Notes under the pieces: model-generated
What the model was told of the DNA's origin: nothing
The model's database searches: none
Seen by the model: only the letters and a program-made list of their open reading frames with translations
Shown here: positions 34,482 to 44,242 of the stretch, in pieces
How the letters are laid out: every line of letters begins with the position of its first letter
Position numbering within the stretch: position 1 is the first letter of the stretch
Assembly: GCF_004571075.1 (NCBI RefSeq)
Contig: NZ_SPQP01000001.1
Coordinates: 1-64,000 of the forward strand
Origin: Blastococcus sp. TF02A-35
Lineage (GTDB): Bacteria > Actinomycetota > Actinomycetes > Mycobacteriales > Geodermatophilaceae
DNA length: 64,000 bases
Direction: 5' to 3'
Position numbers and translations under genes: made by a program

Positions 34482-35984
34482 TCAGTACGCCCCTGAGCCG
34501 CGGAGAACTGCCCCGACCGTCTTCCACAGGATCATGAAGTCGAACATCAGTGACCAGTTCTCGACATACCGCACGTCGATGCGCACCGAGTCGTCCCAGG
34601 AGAGGTCCGAGCGGCCGCTGACCTGCCACAGGCCGGTGAGGCCCGGCTTGACCAGGAACCGGCGGTGCATGTCGAAGCCGTACCGCTCGACCTCGGTGGG
34701 CAGCGGCGGACGGGGCCCGACGAGGGACATGTCGCCGCGGATGACGTTGAGCAGCTGCGGCAGCTCGTCCAGCGAGTAGCGACGGAGGAACTTCCCGACC
34801 CTGGTTACGCGCGGGTCATCCTTCTTCTTGAACAGAACACCGTTGCCATCGCTGGCGGTGGCCAGCTCCTCGACCATGCGGTCGGCGCCGGTCACCATGC
34901 TGCGGAACTTCAGCATCGAGAAGGTCTGACCATCGCGGCCCACCCGCTGCTGCCGGAAGAACACCGGCCCAGCGCTGGTGACCTTGACCGAGCAGGCGAT
35001 TCCAAGGAGCACCGGCAACAGGAACAGCACGCCCAGCGTGGCCGCAGTCTTGTCGAAGAGATCCTTGGTGATGCGGCGGATACCGGTCAGCTCGGGGCGC
35101 TCCATGTGCATGAGCGGCAGCCCGCAGACAGGGCGGATACGCACTCGCGTCCCGACGATCTCGGTGATCGCCGGCGCCAGGAGGAGCTCGGAGCGGGTCT
35201 TCTCCAAGTCCCAGCCGAGCCGGCGCAGCGCCGGCCCGTCGAGCTCGGGGCACGGCAGAACGGCGACGGTGTCAACCTCGTAACGCTTCACCACACTGGC
35301 GACCTCATCCAGACCACCCAGTACGGGCAGGCCGTTGAAGGCGTCGGCGTTCGGACTCACCTGGTCGGCAGGGAGGCAGCAGCCGATGACCCGGTAGCCG
35401 TGGAAGGCCTCGCGGTTCAACTGTTCGTCGAGAGCTGCCACGGCGCCGCGGTGACCGACGAGGATCGTGGTCTGCAGGTGCTCGCCGCGGCCACGCGCCC
35501 GGTGCAACAGCTGCCGCTGCGTGTAGCGATGCGCCAAGGTCAGCGCCGCCGCGAGGGGAACCGCGACGACGACGAAGCCGCGGGCGACGTCGAGCTTGAA
35601 GGCCCACGAGACGGTCCCCAGCGTGGCGAGCAGCATCATCGCCGCGAAGAAGACGCGGCGGAACTCCTCGGCACCCACCCAGAGGAAGCGCTCCTCGTAG
35701 CTGCGGGCCACCAGCATGGAACCGACCCAGATGACGGGGAGCAGGAAAGCCGCCCACAGGGAAGCGGCGGCGGCTTCCTGATGGCCGAACCGCACGAGGT
35801 ACCCCGCCGCACCGGCCACCGCCGCGCAGGCCACGTCGCCGACGACGATGCGGCGGACGTAGGCGCCGCGCCATGCCCGGCGCGCCTCCGTGCCCTCGCC
35901 GCGGAACCGCGACGCGTAGGAGGACCAGCCGCGACCGATAGTGCGTGCGTCGGCCCGGTCTCGACCGTCATGGACGTCGAGCAT
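34482..35984 (-). CDS. Polyprenyl-phosphate sugar-1-phosphate transferase (second copy)
   Basis: About 500 residues from ATG 35984 (the frame stays open to 36638, but that would run into the kinase gene). Membrane segments lie at about 45-155, then a nucleotide-binding-like middle (TTILVGHRGAVAAL), and the catalytic domain: VFFRQQRVGRDGQTFSMLKFRSM, YSLDELPQLLNVIRGDMSLVGPRPP (core DELPQLLNVIRGDMSLVG) and KPGLTGLWQVSGRSDLSWDD. It starts the repeat unit for the second locus, most often with galactose-1-P or glucose-1-P; the exact sugar cannot be told. Confidence 0.92.
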   Translation of the reverse strand: MLDVHDGRDRADARTIGRGWSSYASRFRGEGTEARRAWRGAYVRRIVVGDVACAAVAGAAGYLVRFGHQEAAAASLWAAFLLPVIWVGSMLVARSYEERFLWVGAEEFRRVFFAAMMLLATLGTVSWAFKLDVARGFVVVAVPLAAALTLAHRYTQRQLLHRARGRGEHLQTTILVGHRGAVAALDEQLNREAFHGYRVIGCCLPADQVSPNADAFNGLPVLGGLDEVASVVKRYEVDTVAVLPCPELDGPALRRLGWDLEKTRSELLLAPAITEIVGTRVRIRPVCGLPLMHMERPELTGIRRITKDLFDKTAATLGVLFLLPVLLGIACSVKVTSAGPVFFRQQRVGRDGQTFSMLKFRSMVTGADRMVEELATASDGNGVLFKKKDDPRVTRVGKFLRRYSLDELPQLLNVIRGDMSLVGPRPPLPTEVERYGFDMHRRFLVKPGLTGLWQVSGRSDLSWDDSVRIDVRYVENWSLMFDFMILWKTVGAVLRGSGAY

Positions 35985-36201
35985 GGAAATAGCGGCACCC
36001 CCGTGCGCCTCGAAACCGCGAACGATCCCTGCCGCGTTGGCGGCGACGGGAACTTCATCGTTCAACTGCCGAGACGGTAGCGACGATTCCCGGTGATCGG
36101 TAGACCGTGGCCCCGCAGTGATGCGTCGCAACGCTCGATAGTCGCCCAAATCATGGCGAAATGCAGTCGACCGAGCGTCGGCTGGCCGCGAACCGGTGGG
36201 C

Positions 36202-37578
36202 TCACGAGCCCCGGGGCTTGTCGCCGCCTTCTTCGTAGCCGTAGCCGTAGCCGTACGCGCTGGCCAGTTCGGCCCGCGACGGCACGATGTTGAGAATGAC
36301 GCCCAGAGTTTTAGCGCCCACCTGGGCCAGTGAGGCTGCAGCCTGCTGGAGCTGCTCCTTGCGGGTGCTGCCGTAGCGGACGGAGAGCAGCACCCCGTCC
36401 ATGAAGACCGCCAGGCCGGTGGAGTCAGCAACGGGCAGGAGAGGTGGCGCGTCGACGAGCACGAAGTCGTTCCCGTCTCGGAGCTTTTCCAGCAAGGCGT
36501 ACATGTTGCTGGAGGCCAGGAGCTCGCCGGGATTGGGCGGCGTTGGCCCGGAGGCGATGATCGACAAGCCGGCGGGGCCGTACTGCTGGACGACTTCCTC
36601 CACCTCCGCCGTGCCGGCGAGGACGTTCGTGAGGCCAACGCCGGCCACGATACCCAGGTACCGGGTGACCTTGGGCTTGCGGAGGTCTGCTTCCACGATG
36701 GTCACAGTCCGGCCGGCGTCGGCGAGAGCCAGACCGAGATTCACCACGGCGGTGGTCTTACCCTCAGACGGAAGCGCGCTGGTCACCATGATGACCTTGG
36801 GCGGCTCGTCCACGTTGAGGAACTGGAGGTTCGTGCGCAGCTGTCGGTAATCCTCGGCCGTTCGGGTGTTGCTGTTCCGGTCGACGACGTGCCGCTTCTC
36901 CAAGGCATCGTCGCGCAGCACGGTGCCGATGACCGGCACACCCGTCAGCTGCACGACCTCATCCGGATCCTTGACCGTGCGGTCGAGCCTCGCGCGCAGG
37001 ACGGCCAGGCCCGCTCCCACCAACAGTCCGACGAGCAGTCCCAGCGCGACGTTGCGCGTCGTCTGCGGGGAACCGGGCGCACTCGCGGCTTCGGCCCCGT
37101 CGGTGACGGTGACCTTGATGGGGGAGATCTCCGCACCGTCCGGCGTCTCGAGTTCCGCCGCGAACTCGGTAAACTCCGCACCGACCGCATCGGCGATGCG
37201 CTGCGCCCGCTCGGGCGACTCATCCGTGACTGTCACGTCGATGAGCACGGTGCCGGTGACCGCGGTAGCGCTAATGCGGTCGCGCAGATGCTCGGCTGAA
37301 TCCTCAAGACCGAGCCGGTCGATGACCCGCTGGGCCAGCTCCTCCCCGGTGATCAGCCGCGCGTAGGAGGTGACGCGCTGCTGGGAGAACTGACTACCTT
37401 GGAACGCCTCGGACGTCGAGGCGGTGTCCCGGGTCGAGACGAAGAGTTGCGTGGACGACGTATAGAGCGGCGTCTGCAGAAGGCTGACGCCGAGCGCCGC
37501 CGCACCGCCGACGACTAACCCGACCAGGGGCAGCCACCACCCGGCGCGCAGTGCGGCCAGGACCTCTCTCAGTTCCAC
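36202..37578 (-). CDS. Wzc/CpsD-type bacterial tyrosine kinase with Wzz domain
   Basis: 458 residues. Residues 1-195 form the chain-length domain with two membrane helices (WWLPLVGLVVGGAAALGVSL and NVALGLLVGLLVGAGLAVL). Residues about 255-430 form the BY-kinase: Walker A SALPSEGKTT, Walker A' TIVEADLRKP and Walker B FVLVDAPP. The C-terminal tail AYGYGYGYEEGG is the tyrosine cluster that autophosphorylates. It is the usual fused form of actinobacterial and proteobacterial co-polymerases. The partner phosphatase is encoded at 33843-34466. Confidence 0.93.
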   Translation of the reverse strand: MELREVLAALRAGWWLPLVGLVVGGAAALGVSLLQTPLYTSSTQLFVSTRDTASTSEAFQGSQFSQQRVTSYARLITGEELAQRVIDRLGLEDSAEHLRDRISATAVTGTVLIDVTVTDESPERAQRIADAVGAEFTEFAAELETPDGAEISPIKVTVTDGAEAASAPGSPQTTRNVALGLLVGLLVGAGLAVLRARLDRTVKDPDEVVQLTGVPVIGTVLRDDALEKRHVVDRNSNTRTAEDYRQLRTNLQFLNVDEPPKVIMVTSALPSEGKTTAVVNLGLALADAGRTVTIVEADLRKPKVTRYLGIVAGVGLTNVLAGTAEVEEVVQQYGPAGLSIIASGPTPPNPGELLASSNMYALLEKLRDGNDFVLVDAPPLLPVADSTGLAVFMDGVLLSVRYGSTRKEQLQQAAASLAQVGAKTLGVILNIVPSRAELASAYGYGYGYEEGGDKPRGS

Positions 37579-37700
37579 GCCGTCCCCGTTTCCGTCGAGG
37601 GTTGCGCAGAGGCCCGACCCCGATGCCCTCGACTCCGCGAGACCTTAGAGGAGAAGTTCACCGTCGTGACGCGGCGGATAGCCACCGTGCCTCGATCGGG

Positions 37701-38255
37701 TCACGGGAACCGGGGGCGCAGTACGGCCCCCTCTGGCGTGCCGAAGACCATTGCAGCGGGCACGTCCCCGCTGACGACGGTTCCTGGCGTCACCAGTGCG
37801 GACACCCCGATGCGGCTACCGCCGAGCACGATGCAGCGCGCAGTCACCCAGGCGCCGTCCTCGATGACCACCGGCTTGGTGATGAGGGCCATGTCGCGTC
37901 GATGCGCGTGGGAGCCGGTCGTGACGAAGGTGCCCTGCGAGACGACGGCGTCCGATCCGATGCGCACCTGGTCCTGGTTGTGCAGCCAGACGTCCTCCCC
38001 GATCCAGCTGCGATCCCCGATGGTGAGTTTCCACGGGAAGCGCACGCGCAGGCGGGGCCGCAGAATGACACCTTGGCCGATGCGCGCACCGAACGCGACC
38101 AGGACAGCGCGGCGGAGCCGGGAACTTACCTGCCACGAGCTGCTGACGAACAGCAGCTCCGCCAAGCCCCAGACATAAACCTTCCAGGCCGGGGCGTCCC
38201 AGCTCTCCCCCGCACCGGGCGCGACTGAGAGGTCGATCACGGTGGGTTGTGACAC
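37701..38255 (-). CDS. Left-handed beta-helix acetyltransferase (WcaF-like)
   Basis: 184 residues. Hexapeptide repeats run from about 55 to 165: VLRRAVLVAFGARIGQGVILR (cut), IGDRSWIGEDVWLHNQDQVRIGSDAVV (cut at SWIGEDVWLHNQ), and VIEDGAWVTARCIVLGG, with the catalytic His in TTGSHAHRRDMAL. It resembles WcaF/WcaB colanic-acid acetyltransferases. It is predicted to acetylate a sugar in the repeat unit. It diverges from the GT4 at 38315 and the gap is 59 bp. Confidence 0.85.
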   Translation of the reverse strand: MSQPTVIDLSVAPGAGESWDAPAWKVYVWGLAELLFVSSSWQVSSRLRRAVLVAFGARIGQGVILRPRLRVRFPWKLTIGDRSWIGEDVWLHNQDQVRIGSDAVVSQGTFVTTGSHAHRRDMALITKPVVIEDGAWVTARCIVLGGSRIGVSALVTPGTVVSGDVPAAMVFGTPEGAVLRPRFP

Positions 38256-38314
38256 CGGCTGAGGATACGGTCTACGCGCCCTCCACCCGGAGCCGTACAG
38301 CCTGAGGAGTATGT

Positions 38315-39559
38315 ATGGCCACGTCGGCCGAATCGACCGGTGTCCCTTTGCGGGTCTCGATTATCGGGCTGAACTACGCACCAGAGACGACCGGTATCGC
38401 GCCGTACACGACCGGCCTCGCCCGACACCTGGCCATCTCCGGGCACGACGTGACGGTGATCACCGGTCACCCGCACTATCCGGAGTGGCGCCTGCACCCC
38501 GGCTACGAGCGGCCCCAGCCGCCGACCGATGACCACGGCGTGCGGCTAATCCGTGTGCCTCACCCAGTGCCGCGCAACCCGGGCGGCCTGTCCCGGGTGT
38601 GGATGGAGATCGTGTTCGCCATGCGCGCGGCAGCGAGGCTCGTCCGCCGGCGATCGGACGTCGTGGTCGTCGTCAGCCCGGCGCTCCTCAGCTTGCTGCC
38701 GGCGCTCCTCCTGCGTCCTTTCCGTGGTTTCCGGACGGGCGCAGTGGTGCAGGACCTCTACGGGGCTGCGCTGGCGGAGATAGGCCTGAGCGGGGGAAGA
38801 CTCGCCCTGGTTACCGGCTGGCTGGAGCGCCTTCTGCTGCGCCGGATGAACGGCGTCGCGGTCATCCACCAGGTGTTTCGCCAGCGGTTGATCGCCAGCG
38901 GCGTGGCCGAGGACCGGATCCGCGTCATCCCGAACTGGGCTCACGTGACGGTCGCTGGCGGCGCGGATCGTGATCAGCGGCGCCGCAAGCTGGGCTGGGA
39001 GCCCAATGACTTTGTCGCGCTGCACGCCGGGAACATGGGCGCCAAGCAAGGTCTCGAAGGGCTCGTGGACGTCGGGCGCCTAGCGGAGAAGCGCGGTAGC
39101 AACGTTCGAGTCGTCTTGATGGGCAACGGATCGCAGCGGGACGCACTACAGACCCGGTCCGCCGGTGCCTCCCGAATCTCGATGATGGATTCCCTACCCG
39201 AGGGCGACTTCGAAGCCGCGCTCGCCGCCGCCGACTGCCTGCTGCTGCACGAGAAGCCGGGCGTCGTGGAGATGTCGGTTCCGAGCAAGCTGACGACCTA
39301 CTTCACCGCCGGCCGCCCCGTGGTGGCCGCCACCCATGAGCGCAGCGGCGCCGCGGCGCTCATCGCCGCGTCGCAGGCCGGCGTGCGCGTCACGGCGGGC
39401 GACGCCGCGGGAATCCTCGACGCGATCGAGAAGCTCGCCGCCGACCCGGCGACCGCCGAGGCGATGTCGGCGAACGGCCAGGCATACGCAGCCGAGCACC
39501 TCACCGGGACGGCGTCATTGACGAGCTACGAGGCCTGGGTCCGCGTTACCGCTCGCTGA
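38315..39559 (+). CDS. WcaI-like family 4 glycosyltransferase
   Basis: 414 residues. The N-terminus RVSIIGLNYAPETTGIAPYTTGLARHLA (core NYAPETTGIAPYTTGL) is characteristic of WcaI enzymes of colanic acid synthesis. VIPNWAHVTV, FVALHAGNMGAKQGLEGLV and a donor site with DCLLLHEKPGVVEMSVPSKL follow. Probable fucosyl- or glycosyltransferase. It lies beside a WcaF-like acetyltransferase, fcl and gmd, the same partners as in colanic acid loci. Confidence 0.86.
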   Translation: MATSAESTGVPLRVSIIGLNYAPETTGIAPYTTGLARHLAISGHDVTVITGHPHYPEWRLHPGYERPQPPTDDHGVRLIRVPHPVPRNPGGLSRVWMEIVFAMRAAARLVRRRSDVVVVVSPALLSLLPALLLRPFRGFRTGAVVQDLYGAALAEIGLSGGRLALVTGWLERLLLRRMNGVAVIHQVFRQRLIASGVAEDRIRVIPNWAHVTVAGGADRDQRRRKLGWEPNDFVALHAGNMGAKQGLEGLVDVGRLAEKRGSNVRVVLMGNGSQRDALQTRSAGASRISMMDSLPEGDFEAALAAADCLLLHEKPGVVEMSVPSKLTTYFTAGRPVVAATHERSGAAALIAASQAGVRVTAGDAAGILDAIEKLAADPATAEAMSANGQAYAAEHLTGTASLTSYEAWVRVTAR

Positions 39560-39562
39560 GCC

Positions 39563-40528
39563 TCAGGTGCGCTGCAGGGATCCTGCATCCATCTGCGAGC
39601 GGTACCACTGGTAGGTGTCGGCGAGCCCCTCCCGCAGACCGATCTGCGGTTGCCACCCCAAGCCCTTGATCTTGCTGACGTCGAGCAGCTTCCGCGGCGT
39701 GCCATCGGGCTTGGTGGTGTCGAACTCGAGGTCACCTTGGAAGCCGACGGTCTCAGCGACCAGTTCGGCGATCTCCCGGATCGAAAGGTCCTCCCCGACG
39801 CCGATGTTGATCGGCTCCGGCTGGTCGTAGTGCTCCAGCAGGTGCACGCACGCCCGGGCCAGGTCATCGACATGCAGGAACTCCCGACGCGGGGTGCCTG
39901 TCCCCCACACCGTCACCGACGGAGCCCCCGACCGCGCTGCTTCGTCAAACCTGCGGATGAGTGCGGGGAGGACGTGCGATCCGGTCGCGTGAAAGTTGTC
40001 ACCCGGGCCGTAGAGGTTGGTCGGCATTGCGGAGATGTAGTGGACGCCGTGCTGGCGCCGGAGGGCCTGCACGTGGAGGACGCCGGCGATCTTGGCGATC
40101 GCATAGGCGTCGTTCGTCGGCTCCAGCAGCCCGGTCAGCAGCGAGTCCTCACGGATCGGCTGCGGGGCGAACTTCGGGTAGATGCAGCTTGAGCCGAGGA
40201 AGAGCAGTTTGGTGGCGCCGTGGTGGGCCGCGGCGTCGAGCACGTTGACCTGAATGCGCAGGTTGTGCGAGAGGAAGTCTGCCGGGTAGGTGCTGTTGGC
40301 GAGGATCCCGCCCACCTTCGCGGCCGCAACGACAACGGTGGCCGGCTTCTGCTCGGCGAAGAACGTCTCCACTGCGACCGCGTCACGGAGGTCTAGCTCC
40401 CGCGACGTCCGCGTGACCAAGTCGGTGAACCCGAGGTCCTGAAGATGCCGGAGGATCGCTCCACCGACGAGACCGCCGTGGCCGGCCACGTAGGTACGTG
40501 CACCCCTGTCGAGGGTCGTCACAGTCAC
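39563..40528 (-). CDS. fcl: GDP-L-fucose synthase
   Basis: 321 residues. NADPH-dependent epimerase/reductase making GDP-L-fucose from GDP-4-keto-6-deoxymannose. Signatures: VAGHGGLVGGAILRHL, LFLGSSCIYPKFAPQPI, the catalytic YAIAKIAG (YxxxK), MPTNLYGPGDNF and REFLHVDDLA. It diverges from gmd with 83 bp between the starts, so both may share a promoter region. Also called wcaG. Confidence 0.95.
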   Translation of the reverse strand: MTVTTLDRGARTYVAGHGGLVGGAILRHLQDLGFTDLVTRTSRELDLRDAVAVETFFAEQKPATVVVAAAKVGGILANSTYPADFLSHNLRIQVNVLDAAAHHGATKLLFLGSSCIYPKFAPQPIREDSLLTGLLEPTNDAYAIAKIAGVLHVQALRRQHGVHYISAMPTNLYGPGDNFHATGSHVLPALIRRFDEAARSGAPSVTVWGTGTPRREFLHVDDLARACVHLLEHYDQPEPINIGVGEDLSIREIAELVAETVGFQGDLEFDTTKPDGTPRKLLDVSKIKGLGWQPQIGLREGLADTYQWYRSQMDAGSLQRT

Positions 40529-40611
40529 AGTCGATCCTCCCCGTGTTGATTGGGCCCTAGGCTACGCGGAGCTTCTGCAGCGTACGGACCACATCGAACG
40601 GGGAACCGGTT

Positions 40612-41625
40612 ATGGCGAAGTCAGCACTCATCACGGGTATCACCGGCCAGGACGGCTCATACCTTGCCGAGCTCCTGCTGAGCAAGGGCTACGAGGTCCA
40701 CGGGATCGTGCGCCGCTCCTCGTCCTTCAATACCGAGCGCCTCGACGCGATCTATCAGGATCCGCACGTAGTCGACCGACGCCTGTTCCTGCACTTCGGC
40801 GATCTGAACGACGGTGTCACCCTGATCAACCTGCTCCGCGACGTCAACCCGGACGAGGTCTACAACCTCGGCGCGCAGTCGCACGTGCGCGTGTCGTTCG
40901 ACCAGCCCGTCTTCACCGGCGACGTTACGGGCCTCGCCGCGATGCGCCTGCTGGAGGCGGTACGAGCCGCCCGCGTGCGCACGAAGATTTACCAGGCTTC
41001 CTCCTCAGAAATGTTCGGTGCTACTCCCCCGCCACAGAACGAGGACACCCCCTTCTATCCGCGCAGCCCTTACGGCGCCGCGAAGGTCTACGCGTACTGG
41101 GTGACGCGCAACTACCGGGAGGCGTACGACCTCTTCGCCGTCAATGGAATCCTCTTCAACCACGAGTCGCCCCGCCGCGGCAACACCTTCGTCACTCGCA
41201 AGGTGACCCGCGCCGTGGCTCGAATCCAGGCCGGCCTTCAGGACAAGCTGTACATGGGCAACCTCGACGCCGTGCGCGACTGGGGCTACGCCCCGGAGTA
41301 CGTGGACGGCATGTGGCGCATGCTGCAGGCGCCAGAGCCCGCCGACTACGTACTCGCCACGAACACGGCGTATTCCGTCAAGGATTTCGTCCGCATGGCC
41401 TTCGAGCATGCCGGTCTCGAGTGGGAGAAGTACGTCGACTACGACGCGCGCTACGAACGCCCCACCGAGGTCGACGCTCTCATTGGTGACTACACCAAGG
41501 CCAAGCAAGAACTGGGCTGGGAGCCCAAGGTGCGGACGCCCGACCTCGTTCGCATTATGGTCGACGCCGACATTCAGCTTCTGGAAGACGAACGATCGGG
41601 CCGTCACGTGCGCATCGACAAATAG
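40612..41625 (+). CDS. gmd: GDP-mannose 4,6-dehydratase
   Basis: 337 residues, ATG with GGGGAA upstream. It makes GDP-4-keto-6-deoxymannose. Signatures: [56 protein letters not shown] (YxxxK) and NHESPRRG. With fcl it forms the complete GDP-fucose path. It ends in TAG. Confidence 0.96.
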   Translation: MAKSALITGITGQDGSYLAELLLSKGYEVHGIVRRSSSFNTERLDAIYQDPHVVDRRLFLHFGDLNDGVTLINLLRDVNPDEVYNLGAQSHVRVSFDQPVFTGDVTGLAAMRLLEAVRAARVRTKIYQASSSEMFGATPPPQNEDTPFYPRSPYGAAKVYAYWVTRNYREAYDLFAVNGILFNHESPRRGNTFVTRKVTRAVARIQAGLQDKLYMGNLDAVRDWGYAPEYVDGMWRMLQAPEPADYVLATNTAYSVKDFVRMAFEHAGLEWEKYVDYDARYERPTEVDALIGDYTKAKQELGWEPKVRTPDLVRIMVDADIQLLEDERSGRHVRIDK

Positions 41626-41738
41626 TCGATCGCCTCGGGTGCCCGAGCCACCTTCCTACCTACTGCGGAGATTCACGCACGTCTAGCTGCTCACCCGTTC
41701 CGCTCCCGCAGTGGCCAGTCCAACAGTCTAACAACGAG

Positions 41739-42863
41739 CTACTCGTCTACAACTGTCCGATAAGTGCCCGCCAAGGTGCTCACCACCGTATCGATGCCAT
41801 ACTTTTCGCGAACCAGTTGAGCCGCGGCTCGATGCATGCGCATCCAAGTATTCTCGTCACCGCAGATGGCAGCGACTGCAGCAGCGACGTCACCCGCGGA
41901 CGCCTCATCCGCAAGAATAAGACCCGCACCGTACGCGGCAACGTCATCCGCTATACCACAAGATTCGCACAGCACAACCGGCGTACCGACGCTCAGCGCC
42001 TCCAGGGCGATCATCGGAAAGGGCTCATTGAGGGACGGGAGGACCAGCACTTTGCTCAGCGCGAGCAAATTCAAGACTCGCGGCCGCTCCTGACCACCGA
42101 CCAGCAGAGGACGACGCTCCCGCGGCACGTTCTCGAGTTCACGCCGCAACGCCGCCAGTTCGCCACCATCGGGCCCGCAGATAAGAAATCGAACGCCCCG
42201 CGGTCGCTCCGCTACCTGGGAAGCCTTGAGGAACAGGAGCGGTCGCTTACGGGCATTGAGACGAGAAGCGAACGTCGCATACGGGCGACGACTGGAAAGG
42301 GGTGGCGAATGCTGCACCACACCATTACTAAGCGGCACCAGATTACGGTCCGACAGCTCCCACTTTATCGGCGCTAGCTCCGTTCGCTCTCTTTCCGTTA
42401 GGTAGAACACTCGCCGAGCACCGCGCAGAACCGGACCTGTAAGGAGCGCGTCGTAGATGCGGGCCAGCAATCCACTCTTCGGAACAAGCATCCCGTGGGG
42501 CTGGACCACATACGGAACCCGACGTGCGCGACACGCAAGCGCCACGAGCATGCTGAATAGGTCCCGCGCCAGATGAACGTGGACAACGTCTTGCGCCGGC
42601 AACGAACGGATAGTTCTCATAAGGGTACGAGGCGCCAGCATCCCACTGAACCAGCCAGCCGATCCAGGGACTGGGCGCCCCATGATGACTGCTTCCGCCC
42701 CCCGCGCCACTGCAGGCGCCGACACAAGCCCATCCGACATGGCTGCCACCGTTAGGGTGAAGCCGCGATCGGAGAGTTTCGCGACTTGCTCCTCCATGAC
42801 CGCAACGGGTCCGCCGAAAGGATTGCCTCGGCCAACGAAGGTGACCACATGTAGTACTCGCAC
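41739..42863 (-). CDS. Family 4 glycosyltransferase
   Basis: 374 residues. RVLHVVTFVGRGNPFGGPVAVMEEQVAKL is the acceptor-side start (core GNPFGGPVAVMEEQ). VVQPHGMLVPKSG, VPLSNGVVQHS and LPSLNEPFPMIALEALSVGTPVV are the usual later motifs. Codon use is less GC-biased than in the genes before 41 kb. It ends in TAG. Cytoplasmic; donor unknown. Confidence 0.86.
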   Translation of the reverse strand: MRVLHVVTFVGRGNPFGGPVAVMEEQVAKLSDRGFTLTVAAMSDGLVSAPAVARGAEAVIMGRPVPGSAGWFSGMLAPRTLMRTIRSLPAQDVVHVHLARDLFSMLVALACRARRVPYVVQPHGMLVPKSGLLARIYDALLTGPVLRGARRVFYLTERERTELAPIKWELSDRNLVPLSNGVVQHSPPLSSRRPYATFASRLNARKRPLLFLKASQVAERPRGVRFLICGPDGGELAALRRELENVPRERRPLLVGGQERPRVLNLLALSKVLVLPSLNEPFPMIALEALSVGTPVVLCESCGIADDVAAYGAGLILADEASAGDVAAAVAAICGDENTWMRMHRAAAQLVREKYGIDTVVSTLAGTYRTVVDE

Positions 42864-42973
42864 TCGCTCAGGCTAACCTCCTCTTGCCTAGTCCCGGAAC
42901 CTATAGCGAAACCGGGCCGGGGCAACGCACGGTCTGGCATCGAGACTGGTGACGATAGGAATGGGGTCGAAAG

Positions 42974-44242
42974 ATGCACTGGGTGATCGCCAATCCCGGT
43001 TCCATACCGGAACTCCTGCGCCTCGCAGAGCACTTGGACTCATCTGGCGACCGAGTCACGTACATCACGCCGCTCGGGTGGACGGCACGCGCCGGTGAAC
43101 AAGGCCCAGGGGCCCGCATGCTGGGCAAAGGAATACGCGAAGGATTGAGGCGACGGACGCCAGCCCTCACTCGGCCGGGGCAACGAGTCCGCAGACGCGC
43201 CACCGCGCTGGAGCTTGGTTACCTGCTGGCACGCAGGCTAGGACTCACCTCTCTGCGGGAGGTCCTGCTGTCGAGGCGGAACGTGGCATTCGACAGAGCT
43301 GTCTCGCGATGCCTCAATCAAGACGTTGATGCGCTTGTCGTGCGAAGCACCGCTTGCATCCGCTCCTTGCGCAGGGCCAGAGCCCTAGGAGTGTTGACAG
43401 TCCTTGATGCCCCGATCATGCACCAGCGGTCCCTCAGTGACCTCTTAGCCCGCGAGGCCGCGGCTTTCCCTAGCCTCAGCGACTCCTTGGTGGACCTCAA
43501 GGCTGAGGCCGTCGCCGAATCCTTGGATCGCGAACTCGACCAGGCCGATATCATTATCGCGCTGTCCAATGCCCATGCTCACAGCTTCGTGGAAAACGGA
43601 GTCGATAGCACTCGACTACTACTCGCTCCGCTCGGCGTTGATACGGAGCTCTTCGCCTTCCGCCCTAGACCTAGTCGGGTAGCCGAGCACCCACCGCAGG
43701 TCCTGTTCGTTGGACAGATTACGCAACGCAAAGGCCTCGCCTACCTCATCAACGCGATGGACCTCGTTCGGCAAGCTCAACCGGATGTGATCTTGAAGCT
43801 AGTAGGGAGCGCTCACGGCGACATCCTCAGCCAGTTGCCCCCCTACGTTGTCTGGCATGACGCGGTCGCGCGCGAACATCTCGCCGCGCACTATCATCAG
43901 GCGGACGTTTTCGCCTTTTTGTCACTCGCTGAAGGGTTCGCTCAGACGCCCCTAGAGGCCATGGCGTGCGGACTGCCCGTAGTCATGTCGCGACAGGCAT
44001 ACGGGCCAGACGGCCCGGTCAGAGACGGCGTGGAGGGCTTTGTACTTGACGCTCGCGATGTTGGCGGAGTCGCAGCAAAGATTGTTCAGTTGTTGGCCGA
44101 CGAGGCGACGCGACAGGGCATGGGTGCGGCTGCCGCCTCCCGGGCGCGCGAGTTCACCTGGGAACGCTTTGCGGGGAAGGTTCGGCGAGATGTGTTAACG
44201 GTTCTCGCCAAACGACGCAGCACGAGCCATGGCACGCGCTAG
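42974..44242 (+). CDS. Family 4 glycosyltransferase
   Basis: 422 residues, ATG. The N-terminal domain is less standard (HWVIANPGSIPELLRLAEHL). The donor domain is clear: LLAPLGVDTELF, QVLFVGQITQRKGLAYLINAM and FLSLAEGFAQTPLEAMACGLPVVMSRQAYGPDG. Its TAG stop overlaps the flippase GTG by 1 bp, so the two are co-translated. AT-richer codons than the first 40 kb. Confidence 0.85.
   Translation: MHWVIANPGSIPELLRLAEHLDSSGDRVTYITPLGWTARAGEQGPGARMLGKGIREGLRRRTPALTRPGQRVRRRATALELGYLLARRLGLTSLREVLLSRRNVAFDRAVSRCLNQDVDALVVRSTACIRSLRRARALGVLTVLDAPIMHQRSLSDLLAREAAAFPSLSDSLVDLKAEAVAESLDRELDQADIIIALSNAHAHSFVENGVDSTRLLLAPLGVDTELFAFRPRPSRVAEHPPQVLFVGQITQRKGLAYLINAMDLVRQAQPDVILKLVGSAHGDILSQLPPYVVWHDAVAREHLAAHYHQADVFAFLSLAEGFAQTPLEAMACGLPVVMSRQAYGPDGPVRDGVEGFVLDARDVGGVAAKIVQLLADEATRQGMGAAAASRAREFTWERFAGKVRRDVLTVLAKRRSTSHGTR

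Noticed and set aside
34482-36638. 718-codon reading of the second sugar transferase
   Set aside because: The extra N-terminal part overlaps the tyrosine kinase gene and has no homology. ATG 35984 gives a normal length.
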